From Piscinibacter caeni (GTDB lineage: Bacteria; Pseudomonadota; Gammaproteobacteria; Burkholderiales; Burkholderiaceae_C), in assembly GCA_003265685.1 (NCBI GenBank), contig QJOU01000044.1, positions 1-64,000 on the forward strand: a stretch of 64,000 nucleotides of DNA. The letters are read 5' to 3'. The notes under the pieces are model-generated. The model saw only the letters and a list, made by a program, of their open reading frames with translations. It was not told the origin of the DNA and searched no databases. How positions within the stretch are numbered: position 1 is the stretch's first letter; the number at the start of each line of letters is the position of its first letter. The position numbers were made by a program, and so were the translations under genes. This document shows, piece after piece, positions 18,598-26,394 of this stretch.

Positions 18598-19103
18598 GCA
18601 CGACCCCCGATTTCTCCACCTGCGACCTGTGCGATGCGCACAAGGGCGACACCGACGGCGCCTTCCGCGTGCTGCCGCCCGTGTTCCACCGCTATGGCGG
18701 GCGCGCCCGGTTCTGCGGCCCGGTCGTCACCGTGAAGTGCTTCGAGGACAACACGCCGGTGAAGGCGGCGCTCGAGTCCCCCGGCGGCGGCCGGGTGCTG
18801 GTCGTCGACGGCGCCGGCTCGCTGCGCCGCGCGCTGGTCGGCGGCAACATCGCCGCGTCGGCGGCGAAGAACGGCTGGGCCGGCGTGGTGGTCGACGGCG
18901 CGGTGCGCGACAAGGCCGAGCTCGCCGCCGCCGATGTCGGACTGAGCGCGCTGGCCCTGGTGCCGCTGCCCACCGAGCGCAAGGCGCCGGGGCAGACCGG
19001 CATCGCGGTGCAGGTGCAGGGCGTCTGGGTGCGCCCGGGCGACTGGCTCTATGCGGACGAGGACGGCATCGTGGTGATGCCCGAGGCGGCCGGGCCGTTG
19101 TAG
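18594..19103 (+). CDS. RraA-like protein / 4-hydroxy-4-methyl-2-oxoglutarate aldolase family
   Basis: A 169-residue protein of the RraA fold. It has the family's central 'LVGGNIAASAAKNGWAGVVVDG' region with the metal and substrate residues D101, R105 and D106 in 'DGAVRDKAEL', and 'CDLCDAHKGDT' at the start where most members have 'DxCD'. The family covers inhibitors of RNase E (RraA of E. coli) and metal-dependent aldolases for 4-hydroxy-4-methyl-2-oxoglutarate; the conserved aspartate-arginine set is compatible with aldolase activity, so RraA function should not be assumed. Translationally coupled to an Lrp-type regulator. Confidence 0.82.
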   Translation: MSTTPDFSTCDLCDAHKGDTDGAFRVLPPVFHRYGGRARFCGPVVTVKCFEDNTPVKAALESPGGGRVLVVDGAGSLRRALVGGNIAASAAKNGWAGVVVDGAVRDKAELAAADVGLSALALVPLPTERKAPGQTGIAVQVQGVWVRPGDWLYADEDGIVVMPEAAGPL

Positions 19104-19154
19104 TCGTCGCCGGCGACGGGCTGAAGACGCCGCCGGATCTCGGCCACGTCCACC

Positions 19155-19170
19155 GGCGCCGTCAGGCGCC
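19155..19170. terminator. Stem-loop between convergent rraA-like and RTX genes
   Basis: A perfect 6-bp inverted repeat, GGCGCC-GTCA-GGCGCC, covers the RTX stop codon. It lies where two convergent transcripts meet and may limit read-through, but neither strand has a T-run, so intrinsic termination is unproved. Confidence 0.3.
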
Positions 19171-21645
19171 GAAGAGCAGGTCGGAGGCGACGGTCGAGGG
19201 GCAGCCGCTGAGCGTCGCCAGCAGCGTGAGCTCCGAGGCACTCACCAGTGTGTCGGCGCCGGCGGACGTGAACATCAGCAGGGCCGAGCTGCTGCCGTTG
19301 TCGACCATGAAGAGGGCGTGTTGCCCGGCGGCATACGCGGCGCTGGCGCTGCCGATCTCCGCCGCCGCCGATGCGGTGGTGATCGAACCGGCGATGTTGC
19401 CGGTGACGATCACCAGCTCGGCGCCCGGCGCGAAGCCGCCCGGCCCGGCGACGCGGACCGCGCCCTCGATCGCCGTGTCGCCGTCGCCCACGGGCAGCGT
19501 CTTCTGGCTGATGCGCAGCTTGTCGCTGCCGCTGGTGAAGTCGGTGATCGTGTCGCTGCCGACGAGGCTGCGCAGCACGAAGGTGTCGGCACCGGCGCCG
19601 CCGGTGAGGCGGTCGCTGCCGTCGCCGCCGTCGAGGAGGTTGCTGCCGGAGCTGCCGGTGAGCGTGTCGGCAAACCGCGAGCCGACCAGGCTCTCGAGGT
19701 TGCGCAGCGTGTCGCTGCCGGCGCCGCCCGTGGCCTGCGCCGCCGTGACCGCCAGGCTCACCGTGACGGCGGCGCCAGCCGAGGCATACGAGGCGGTGTC
19801 GGCGCCGCCGGCACCATCGAGCATGTCGTTGCCGGCGCCGCCGACGAGCGTGTCGGCGCCCGGGCCGCCCTGCAGGCGGTCGTTGAACGCGGTGCCGACG
19901 ATGGACACGCGCTCGAAGCCGTCGAAGTCGGTCCAGCGTCCGCCGGCCAAGGCGAAACCCGAGCCGTCGCCGAAGTTCTCGACGGTGGCCGAGTTGCCCG
20001 CGCCCGAGAGGTCGATGCGCGCCAGGTCGTTGCCGGCGCCGCCGTCGGCCACCGCGGTCGTCGGTCGCAGGTCGACGACGTCGTCGCCGTCGCCGCCCAG
20101 CGCGATGGTCGCGGCGCCCTGCAGCAGGTCGTTGCCGGTGCCGCCGTCGAGCACGTCGAGCGTGTCCGCGGCGTCGCTGCCGCCGGTCAGCGTGTCGTTG
20201 CCGCTGCCGCCGGAGACGCGGTCGTTGCCAACGCCGCCCGCGAGCGAGTCGTTGCCGGCGCCGCCGTTCAGCACGTCGTCGCCCGCCCCGCCGAGCAGCG
20301 TGTCGTTGCCGCCGGCGCCGGCCAGCGTGTCGTTGCCTTTGCCAACGTCGAAGCGATCGTTGCCAGTGCCGCCGGCGAGGTCCGCATTGGTGATGGGCGG
20401 ATCCAGGGGGAGGTCTTGGAAGTTGATGGCTTCGATGCCGGTGAAGTCGATCGTCACGCTGCCCCCTGCCACGTTCGGCAGCACGAAGCGGCCGCTGCCG
20501 TCGGCCTGCGTCCGCAACGTGATGGTCCCGGGGGACAGGGAGCCCGTCGAAATGGTGTTCCCGTCGATCGTCATCCGATCGCTGCCATCGCCACCGTCGA
20601 CGCTGTTGCTGGACGCCAGCAACTGCAGTCCGACGCGGATGTCGTCGTTGCCCTCGTCGCCGTGGAACTCGTCGCCGGACAGGCCTTGCAGGCTGTCATT
20701 CCCGCTGCCGCCGACGACGACGCAGGCGCCATGGCGCAGCAGCCCGGCGTCGATGCGGTCATTGCCGGCGCCGCCGTTGAAGTACTTCGATTCGTCGCCT
20801 TCCATGTAGACGTAGTACAGCGCCGAGAGCGCCCCCAGCGCGTCGTCACCGTCGCCGCCGAGCACCGAGTCGTGGCCCGGGCCGGACTCGATCGTGTCGT
20901 TGCCGGCACCGCCCGAGAGCGTGTCGGCGCCGTCGGAGCCCCACAGCGAGTCGTTCCCGGCACCGCCGGTCAGGCGGTCGTTGTCGATGCCGCCGTCCAG
21001 CGAATCGTTGCCGGCCTCTCCGAGCAGGATGTTCTGCCCGTTGCCGCCGCGCAGCGAGTCGGCCCCGTCGCCGCCGCGCAGCGTGTCGTTGCCGGCCAGC
21101 CCGTCGATCGTGTCGTTGCCGCCGCCGCCGGCGATCGAGTCGTTGCCGTACCAGCCCGACAGCGCCTCGCCGGTGGCGCCGCCCGTCAGCGTGACGGGCG
21201 CGGACTGGACGGTGAAGTTGAGCAGGTAGCGGCCGTAGCTCGCCTGCCCATGGGACGAGACCGAGAGGTAGAAGTCGCCCGAGGACTGCGCCTGGTAGGT
21301 GAGGAACGGGTCGTAGGTCGCGCTCGAACCGTTGTCGACGGCCAGGCTGTCGTCCTGCTGCGCCACCGTGGCCAGGCCGGCGTCGCGCAGCAGAAGGACG
21401 GTGTCGACCGGATCCGTGTTCGCGACGGCGGTGTCGACGTCGAAGGTCACGATGTCGCCGGCGTGCAGCACGATGCGGAAGACGTCGATGTCGCTCGACT
21501 GGTAGAGCGAGCCGTACAGCATCACGCTCGGCAGCGTGGCGCTGGGCACGTTCTCGTGCAGTTCGGGGCTGGCCAGGCCCAGGTCGATGAATTCCGCGTA
21601 GAGGGCCAGGTTGTTCGGCTCGCCCTTCTCTTGCACGATGCTCAT
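19162..21645 (-). CDS. RTX-type calcium-binding repeat protein, probable type I secretion substrate
   Basis: An 827-residue acidic protein. The N-terminal 150 residues look like a PPC-type beta-sandwich ('SLYQSSDIDVFRIVLHAGDIVTFDVD' and 'TYQAQSSGDFYLSVSSHGQ'). From about residue 155 onward there are some twenty nonapeptide RTX repeats of the GGxGxDxxx type in three blocks separated by non-repeat spacers (about 330-410 and 490-560). The C-terminal 140 residues contain 'DTITDFTSGSDKLRIS', a motif typical of the region before a type I secretion signal, then a low-charge end. There is no N-terminal signal peptide, consistent with type I export. No ABC transporter, adaptor or TolC gene is nearby. 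A strong GGAGG ribosome site precedes the ATG. No enzymatic domain is visible, so its role may be adhesive or structural. Confidence 0.88.
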   Translation of the reverse strand: MSIVQEKGEPNNLALYAEFIDLGLASPELHENVPSATLPSVMLYGSLYQSSDIDVFRIVLHAGDIVTFDVDTAVANTDPVDTVLLLRDAGLATVAQQDDSLAVDNGSSATYDPFLTYQAQSSGDFYLSVSSHGQASYGRYLLNFTVQSAPVTLTGGATGEALSGWYGNDSIAGGGGNDTIDGLAGNDTLRGGDGADSLRGGNGQNILLGEAGNDSLDGGIDNDRLTGGAGNDSLWGSDGADTLSGGAGNDTIESGPGHDSVLGGDGDDALGALSALYYVYMEGDESKYFNGGAGNDRIDAGLLRHGACVVVGGSGNDSLQGLSGDEFHGDEGNDDIRVGLQLLASSNSVDGGDGSDRMTIDGNTISTGSLSPGTITLRTQADGSGRFVLPNVAGGSVTIDFTGIEAINFQDLPLDPPITNADLAGGTGNDRFDVGKGNDTLAGAGGNDTLLGGAGDDVLNGGAGNDSLAGGVGNDRVSGGSGNDTLTGGSDAADTLDVLDGGTGNDLLQGAATIALGGDGDDVVDLRPTTAVADGGAGNDLARIDLSGAGNSATVENFGDGSGFALAGGRWTDFDGFERVSIVGTAFNDRLQGGPGADTLVGGAGNDMLDGAGGADTASYASAGAAVTVSLAVTAAQATGGAGSDTLRNLESLVGSRFADTLTGSSGSNLLDGGDGSDRLTGGAGADTFVLRSLVGSDTITDFTSGSDKLRISQKTLPVGDGDTAIEGAVRVAGPGGFAPGAELVIVTGNIAGSITTASAAAEIGSASAAYAAGQHALFMVDNGSSSALLMFTSAGADTLVSASELTLLATLSGCPSTVASDLLFGA

Positions 21646-21720
21646 CGAGAACCTCCGTCGCGCGCCGCCGGCGGGCGCTTCAGTGGGGCCATGCTACGGG
21701 GCCGGCCCGTCGTCCGGGAA

Positions 21721-23094
21721 CTAGGCCGGCACCGACGGCAGGCCCGCCAGCGCCATCGCCAGTTCCTTCTCGTCGTAGGGCTGGTCGACCAGCTTGCCGG
21801 CCATGTAGTTGCTGTAGGCCGACATGTCGAAGTGGCCGTGGCCGCACAGGTTGAAGAGGATCACCTCCGCGCGGCCCTCGCGCTTGCAGCGCAGCGCCTC
21901 CTCGATCGCGCCCTTGACCGCGTGGTTCGCCTCGGGCGCCGGCACGATGCCCTCGCTGCGCGCGAACAGCACGCCGGCCTCGAAGCAGGCGTTCTGGTGG
22001 TAGGCCACGGCCTCGATCAGGCCGAGCTCCTTCAGGTGCGAGACCAGCGGCGCCATGCCGTGGTAGCGCAGCCCGCCGGCGTGGAAACCGGGCGGCGTGA
22101 AGGTGCTGCCCAGCGTGTGCATCTTGGTCAGCGGCGTGAGGTGCGCGGTGTCGCCGAAGTCGTAGGCGTACTTGCCGCGCGTCAGGCTCGGGCAGGCCGC
22201 CGGCTCCACGGCGACGATGCGGCGCTTCTTCGCCTTGCCGCCGCCGCGCAGCTGCAGGCCGAGGAAGGGGAAGCTGATGCCGGCGAAGTTCGAGCCGCCG
22301 CCGGTGCAGCCGACCACCACGTCCGGGTCGTCGCCGGCCATCTCGAGCTGCGCGATCGCCTCCTGGCCGATGATGGTCTGGTGCATCAGCACGTGGTTCA
22401 GCACCGAGCCGAGCGCGTACTTGGTGTCGTCGTGGGTTGCCGCCACCTCCACCGCCTCGGAGATCGCGATGCCGAGCGAGCCCGGATGCTCCGGGTTCTT
22501 GGCCAGGATGGCGCGGCCGGCGTTCGTCTCGTTCGACGGGCTGGCCACGCAGCGCGCGCCGTAGGTCTCCATCAGCGCTCGGCGGTAGGGCTTCTGGTCG
22601 TACGACACGCGCACCTGGTAGACGGTGACCTGAAGCCCGAACAGCGCGCCGGCGAAGGCCAGCGACGAGCCCCACTGGCCGGCGCCGGTCTCGGTGGCGA
22701 TCTTGCGGATGCCGGCTTGCTGGTTGTACCAGGCCTGCGGCACCGCCGTGTTCGGCTTGTGCGAGCCGGCCGGCGACACGCCCTCGTACTTGTAGTAGAT
22801 CCTGGCCGGCGTGCCGAGTGCCTTCTCGAGCCGGTGCGCACGCACCAGCGGGGCCGGACGCCAGAGCCGGAACACCTCGCGCACCGGCTCGGGGATCTCG
22901 ATCTCGCGCTCGGTGCTGACCTCCTGCGCGATCAGTTCCATCGGGAACAGCGGCGCCAGGTCGTCGGGGCCGACCGGCTGCAGGGTGCCCGGGTGCAGCA
23001 CCGCCGGCGCAGGCACGGGCAGGTCGGCCTGGATGTTGTACCAGTGGGTCGGCATGCGGCTCTCGTCGAGCAGGTACTTGGTGGGCGTGCTCAC
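21721..23094 (-). CDS. TrpB2-type tryptophan synthase beta-like enzyme
   Basis: A 457-residue pyridoxal-phosphate enzyme of the TrpB2 class, which in studied members joins indole and serine to tryptophan but works without TrpA. The PLP lysine is K113 in '[16 protein letters not shown]', and the phosphate-binding loop is '[15 protein letters not shown]'. The N-terminal extension ('[13 protein letters not shown]') is characteristic of TrpB2 rather than TrpB1. I chose GTG 23094 because GAGGAG sits six bases before it; an in-frame ATG at 23127 would add 11 residues. No trpA or other tryptophan gene is adjacent. It probably serves indole salvage. Confidence 0.9.
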   Translation of the reverse strand: MSTPTKYLLDESRMPTHWYNIQADLPVPAPAVLHPGTLQPVGPDDLAPLFPMELIAQEVSTEREIEIPEPVREVFRLWRPAPLVRAHRLEKALGTPARIYYKYEGVSPAGSHKPNTAVPQAWYNQQAGIRKIATETGAGQWGSSLAFAGALFGLQVTVYQVRVSYDQKPYRRALMETYGARCVASPSNETNAGRAILAKNPEHPGSLGIAISEAVEVAATHDDTKYALGSVLNHVLMHQTIIGQEAIAQLEMAGDDPDVVVGCTGGGSNFAGISFPFLGLQLRGGGKAKKRRIVAVEPAACPSLTRGKYAYDFGDTAHLTPLTKMHTLGSTFTPPGFHAGGLRYHGMAPLVSHLKELGLIEAVAYHQNACFEAGVLFARSEGIVPAPEANHAVKGAIEEALRCKREGRAEVILFNLCGHGHFDMSAYSNYMAGKLVDQPYDEKELAMALAGLPSVPA

Positions 23095-23215
23095 GCAGGA
23101 CTCCTCGTCGTCAGGTTGATGGGCCATGCTAGGCACTGTGGCGTGCGTCACGGCCTCAGGTTTTCCCCCGCCGCGGCGCCGCACGATGCACGCTTGCGCT
23201 GGAACAATGTCTCCC

Positions 23216-23893
23216 ATGAATCGCCTTTGGCTGCTCGCCGCCGCGCTGGCCTTGCCGGTGCTGCCGCTGCATGCCCAGGAACCCGGCGAGCGCGCCCAGC
23301 GCGCCGCCGACAACCCGTTGCGCATGATCATCGAGGCGGCCAAGATCAAGCCGCGCAAGCAGGGCGAGAAGCCCGAGAAGCCCGAGAAGGCCGTGGCGCG
23401 TCCTGCCCCGGCCGCGCCGGTGGCGCCGGCGGTGGTCGCCCGGCCCGTGCTGCCGAGGGAAGAGGCCGCACCGCCCGCGCCGGACGAGGCGGCGTCGGCG
23501 GTGCCGTTGACGGTCGTCGAGGCGCCGGCACGCGAGCAGCCGGAATCGACCGTGGTGACGGTCGAGGCCGGCGCGGTCGCGCTGCCGACCATGCCTGCCG
23601 AAGCCGGGCCAAGCGCGGAGCCCAACGCCGAGCCGCCGAGCGAGCCGCCGAAGCTGCTCGAGCTGGTGGAGCCGGTGACGCCGCGGGCACTGCTCGGCCA
23701 GTTGCGCGGCGAGGTGCGCGCGCTGGTGGCCTTCACGGTCGCGCCCGACGGCACGGTACGCGAGCCGCGCGTGCAGTCCATCAGCCACCCGCTGATGGCC
23801 TCGGCCGTGCTGCAGGCAGTGCGCCAGTGGCGCTACCAGGCGATCCCGGAGCCTCGTGCCCACGAGGTCGAGATCGTGCTGCGTCAGGACTGA
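23216..23893 (+). CDS. Periplasmic protein with TonB C-terminal domain
   Basis: A 225-residue protein with a cleavable-looking signal sequence (about 1-20, ending 'LPLHAQ'), a long Pro/Ala/Glu-rich low-complexity spacer (about 45-150) and a C-terminal TonB-like fold (about 160-225; '[22 protein letters not shown]' then '[17 protein letters not shown]'). True TonB has an uncleaved N-terminal membrane anchor; here the hydrophobic segment followed by AQ suggests release to the periplasm, so it is unlikely to be an energy transducer. No exbB, exbD or receptor is nearby. The stop overlaps the convergent serB by 10 bp. Confidence 0.8.
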   Translation: MNRLWLLAAALALPVLPLHAQEPGERAQRAADNPLRMIIEAAKIKPRKQGEKPEKPEKAVARPAPAAPVAPAVVARPVLPREEAAPPAPDEAASAVPLTVVEAPAREQPESTVVTVEAGAVALPTMPAEAGPSAEPNAEPPSEPPKLLELVEPVTPRALLGQLRGEVRALVAFTVAPDGTVREPRVQSISHPLMASAVLQAVRQWRYQAIPEPRAHEVEIVLRQD

Positions 23894-24603
23894 GGGCGCA
23901 ACACTTCCAGCGCGCGGTCGAGCCCGCCGGACTGGATCGCGATCATCGCCTTCTCGGCCACCGCCGGCTTCGGGTGGTAGGCGATCGAGAGGCCGGCCAC
24001 GCCCATCATCGGCAGGTCGTTCGCGCCGTCGCCGACCGCGATCGCCTGGGCCGGCTCGATGCCCATCAGCTCGCACACCTCGAGCACCACGCGGCGCTTC
24101 TCGGCGCCGTCGCAGATGTCGCCCCAGGGCCGCTCGAGCAGCGTGCCGGTGAGCCGGCCATGGGCGATGCCGAGCGTGTTGGCACGCGCGAAATCCAGCC
24201 CGAGACGGTGCCGCACCCGCTCGCTGAAGAAGGTGAAGCCGCCGGAGACCAGCAGCGTCTTCAGCCCCGCCGCCTGGCAGGCGCGCACCAGCGCCTCGGC
24301 GCCCGGGTTGAGCTGCAGGCGGTTCTCGTAGACCCGCTGCAGCGCCGCCTCGGGCGCCCCGGCCAGCAGTGCGACGCGCCGGCGCAGGCTTTCCTTGTAG
24401 TCGGCGATCTCGCCGCGCATCGCGGCCTCGGTGATCTCGGCCACCTCGGCCTTGCGGCCGACCTCGGCTGCGATCTCGTCCACGCATTCGATGTTGATCA
24501 GCGTGGAATCCATGTCGAAGGCGATCAGCCGGAAGTCCGCGAGCCGCAGCGGCGGGGCGAAGCCGCGAACGAAGAGGCCGGGGGCGTGTTCAGTGCTCGA
24601 CAT
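23884..24603 (-). CDS. serB: Phosphoserine phosphatase
   Basis: SerB hydrolyses phosphoserine to serine, the last step of serine synthesis. The 239-residue HAD protein has the nucleophile motif D30-M-D32-S-T, the second motif 'LLVSGGFTFFSERV' with its serine, and the third motif 'AVGDGANDLPMM' with metal-binding aspartates, in the usual order. It lacks the N-terminal ACT-like domain of the longer SerB forms, as is common in betaproteobacteria. It is convergent with the TonB-C gene by a 10-bp overlap. The DUF4405 gene lies 12 bp upstream on the same strand, so the two may be cotranscribed. Confidence 0.94.
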   Translation of the reverse strand: MSSTEHAPGLFVRGFAPPLRLADFRLIAFDMDSTLINIECVDEIAAEVGRKAEVAEITEAAMRGEIADYKESLRRRVALLAGAPEAALQRVYENRLQLNPGAEALVRACQAAGLKTLLVSGGFTFFSERVRHRLGLDFARANTLGIAHGRLTGTLLERPWGDICDGAEKRRVVLEVCELMGIEPAQAIAVGDGANDLPMMGVAGLSIAYHPKPAVAEKAMIAIQSGGLDRALEVLRPQS

Positions 24604-24615
24604 GGGGCGGCGATG

Positions 24616-25113
24616 TTACCCGCCGGCGGGCTTCAGCACCGTGCTCAGCAGGCGCATCTGGTCGCCGAAATCGCTGCCGGCCAGGGTCTTCGCCGTGTCC
24701 GCGTCACTGGCCGGGGCGTGGCCCGCCTCGGCGAGGCGCTGGCGCATCACCTCGGGCGTGGTGCGTGCCACCTGGGCCAGCACCGGCACCGGTGCATCCA
24801 CCAGCGCGCGCATCGCGCCCATGAAGGGCGGGCCGTCGCCCTGGGCCCCCAGCGGCACGAAGCTCGCCGCGAGCAGCAGCGCGGCAACGCCCAGCGCCGT
24901 GCGGCCGCGCCAGCCGGCCAGGTGGCGCTTCAGGCCCGGCCAGTTCACCGCGGCATGCCCGGCCACGCCGGCCACCAGCACCCAGCTGAGCCATTCGTGC
25001 GCCGTCTTGTTCAGGCCGCTGTCGAGGTGGAAGAACATCAGCACGCCCGTCGCCGCGAGCAGCCCGAAGGCCCCCATCGTGAGTGGCGTGATCCAGTCGC
25101 GTTGCAGTCTCAT
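24616..25113 (-). CDS. DUF4405-type membrane protein, cytochrome b-like
   Basis: A 165-residue membrane protein of the DUF4405 family, small cytochrome-b-like proteins. Three membrane helices are visible (about 9-27, 40-58 and 74-92). Histidines in 'MFFHLDSG', 'TAHEWLSW' and 'GHAAVNWPG' are placed as possible heme ligands. The last 65 residues are soluble and resemble no domain I know; they may face the periplasm. The start at 25113 is supported by a GGAGG ribosome site. The gene lies upstream of serB with 12 bp between them. Function beyond probable electron transfer is unknown. Confidence 0.75.
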   Translation of the reverse strand: MRLQRDWITPLTMGAFGLLAATGVLMFFHLDSGLNKTAHEWLSWVLVAGVAGHAAVNWPGLKRHLAGWRGRTALGVAALLLAASFVPLGAQGDGPPFMGAMRALVDAPVPVLAQVARTTPEVMRQRLAEAGHAPASDADTAKTLAGSDFGDQMRLLSTVLKPAGG

Positions 25114-25209
25114 GGGACCCTCCTTCTGTCTATGGCCCCCATGCTGCCGCACGGGCTTGTCGCGCCTGTGCGCGCGATGTTGCGAGACGGTAAACGCGTT
25201 TGGTCTGGA

Positions 25210-26394
25210 TCAAGCTTCCGGCGCGGCACGCGCCGACCCGGTGCGCAGCACGCCCGAGACCGCGAAGCTCAGCAGCACCAGCGGCAGCCCGACACCGAAG
25301 GACCAGCGGATGCCCGCGTGCTCGGCCACCAGCCCGAGCAGCGGCGGCGCGAGCATGAACGAGACGAACGCGGTCTGCGCCAGCGCGGCCACGTTCACCG
25401 CCGCCGGCCGGTCGCGCCGCTGCGCCGCGGCCGACATCGCGAGCGGGAACAGCACGCTGGTGCCCATGCCCATCAGCGCGAAGCCGAGCAATGCCAGCGG
25501 CGCGTTCGGTGCGAAGAACACCAGCACGTTGCCGAGCCCGAGCACGCCCAGCAGCACCCGCGCCACCACCGCCGGGCTGTGGCGCTCGACGTGGCGGTCG
25601 GCCAGGTAGCGGGTCACCGCCTGCGCGAAGGCGCCGGTGGCCACGGCCAGCGCGCCGAGGTAGGCCGGCGCACCCTGGGCGTCGCGCATGTAGATGGCCG
25701 ACCAGTCGAAGCCGGCGCCCTCGAGCACCAGGCCCGACAGCGACAAGGCCACCAGCGCCATGATGCCCAGCGTCGGCGCGGCGAAATGGGGCGTCTCGCC
25801 GCCGTGGTCGTCGCTGCGCGCCGGTGCGGCCTCGAAGCGGCCGAGCAGCAGCACCGTCATCACGAGCGCCAGCGGCACCATCAGCGCCAGTTGCCACTGC
25901 GGGCTCATGCCCAGCCGGGCGCACACCGTGCCCAGCGCGCCGGCGCCGAAGAAGCCGAAGCTCCAGAACGCATGGGCCCGGTTCATGATGCGCCGGCCCT
26001 CGCGGTGCTCGACGCGGTCGGCCTCGAGGTTGACCACCACTTCGATCGCGCCGATCAGCAGGCCGGCCGGCAGCAGGATCAGGAACAGCGCCAGCGGCCC
26101 CTGCGCGTGCGCCGCGATCGCATACCAGACCGGGATGGCCGGCGGCACCACCAGCAGCATGCGGCGGTGCCCGATGCGCTCGATCAGCCGGCCGCCGAAG
26201 CTCAGCGAGACCAGCGTGCCGACCGCCGCGCCGATCAGCCCGAGCCCGAGCTGGCCTTCGCTGACGCCCATCGTGCGCTGCAGTTCGGCCAGGCGCGGGA
26301 AGAAGCCGCCGAAGCCGAAGGCGTAGAGGAAGAAGCCGGCGAACACACGCCTGTGCGCGGGCAGCTCGAGCCCGAAGGAGCGGACAAGGTTCAT
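25210..26394 (-). CDS. MFS transporter
   Basis: A 394-residue major facilitator with about 12 membrane helices. The start 'FFLYAFGFGGFFPRLAELQRTMG' and the conserved loop 'FGGRLIERIGHRRML' between helices 2 and 3 fit the family; substrate is not evident. The ATG overlaps the mfd stop (ATGA), so translation is coupled to mfd. An unspecific sugar- or drug-type carrier is the best that can be said. Its coupling to a repair gene is probably a genome-packing effect rather than functional. Confidence 0.85.
   Translation of the reverse strand: MNLVRSFGLELPAHRRVFAGFFLYAFGFGGFFPRLAELQRTMGVSEGQLGLGLIGAAVGTLVSLSFGGRLIERIGHRRMLLVVPPAIPVWYAIAAHAQGPLALFLILLPAGLLIGAIEVVVNLEADRVEHREGRRIMNRAHAFWSFGFFGAGALGTVCARLGMSPQWQLALMVPLALVMTVLLLGRFEAAPARSDDHGGETPHFAAPTLGIMALVALSLSGLVLEGAGFDWSAIYMRDAQGAPAYLGALAVATGAFAQAVTRYLADRHVERHSPAVVARVLLGVLGLGNVLVFFAPNAPLALLGFALMGMGTSVLFPLAMSAAAQRRDRPAAVNVAALAQTAFVSFMLAPPLLGLVAEHAGIRWSFGVGLPLVLLSFAVSGVLRTGSARAAPEA

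Noticed and set aside
19600-21180. Regular short repeats that could suggest a CRISPR array
   Set aside because: They are the codons of RTX nonapeptides in one open frame, with no spacer structure and no cas genes.
23216-23893. An energy-transducing TonB
   Set aside because: The N-terminal segment looks cleavable and there is no exbB or exbD beside it; only the C-terminal fold is TonB-like.
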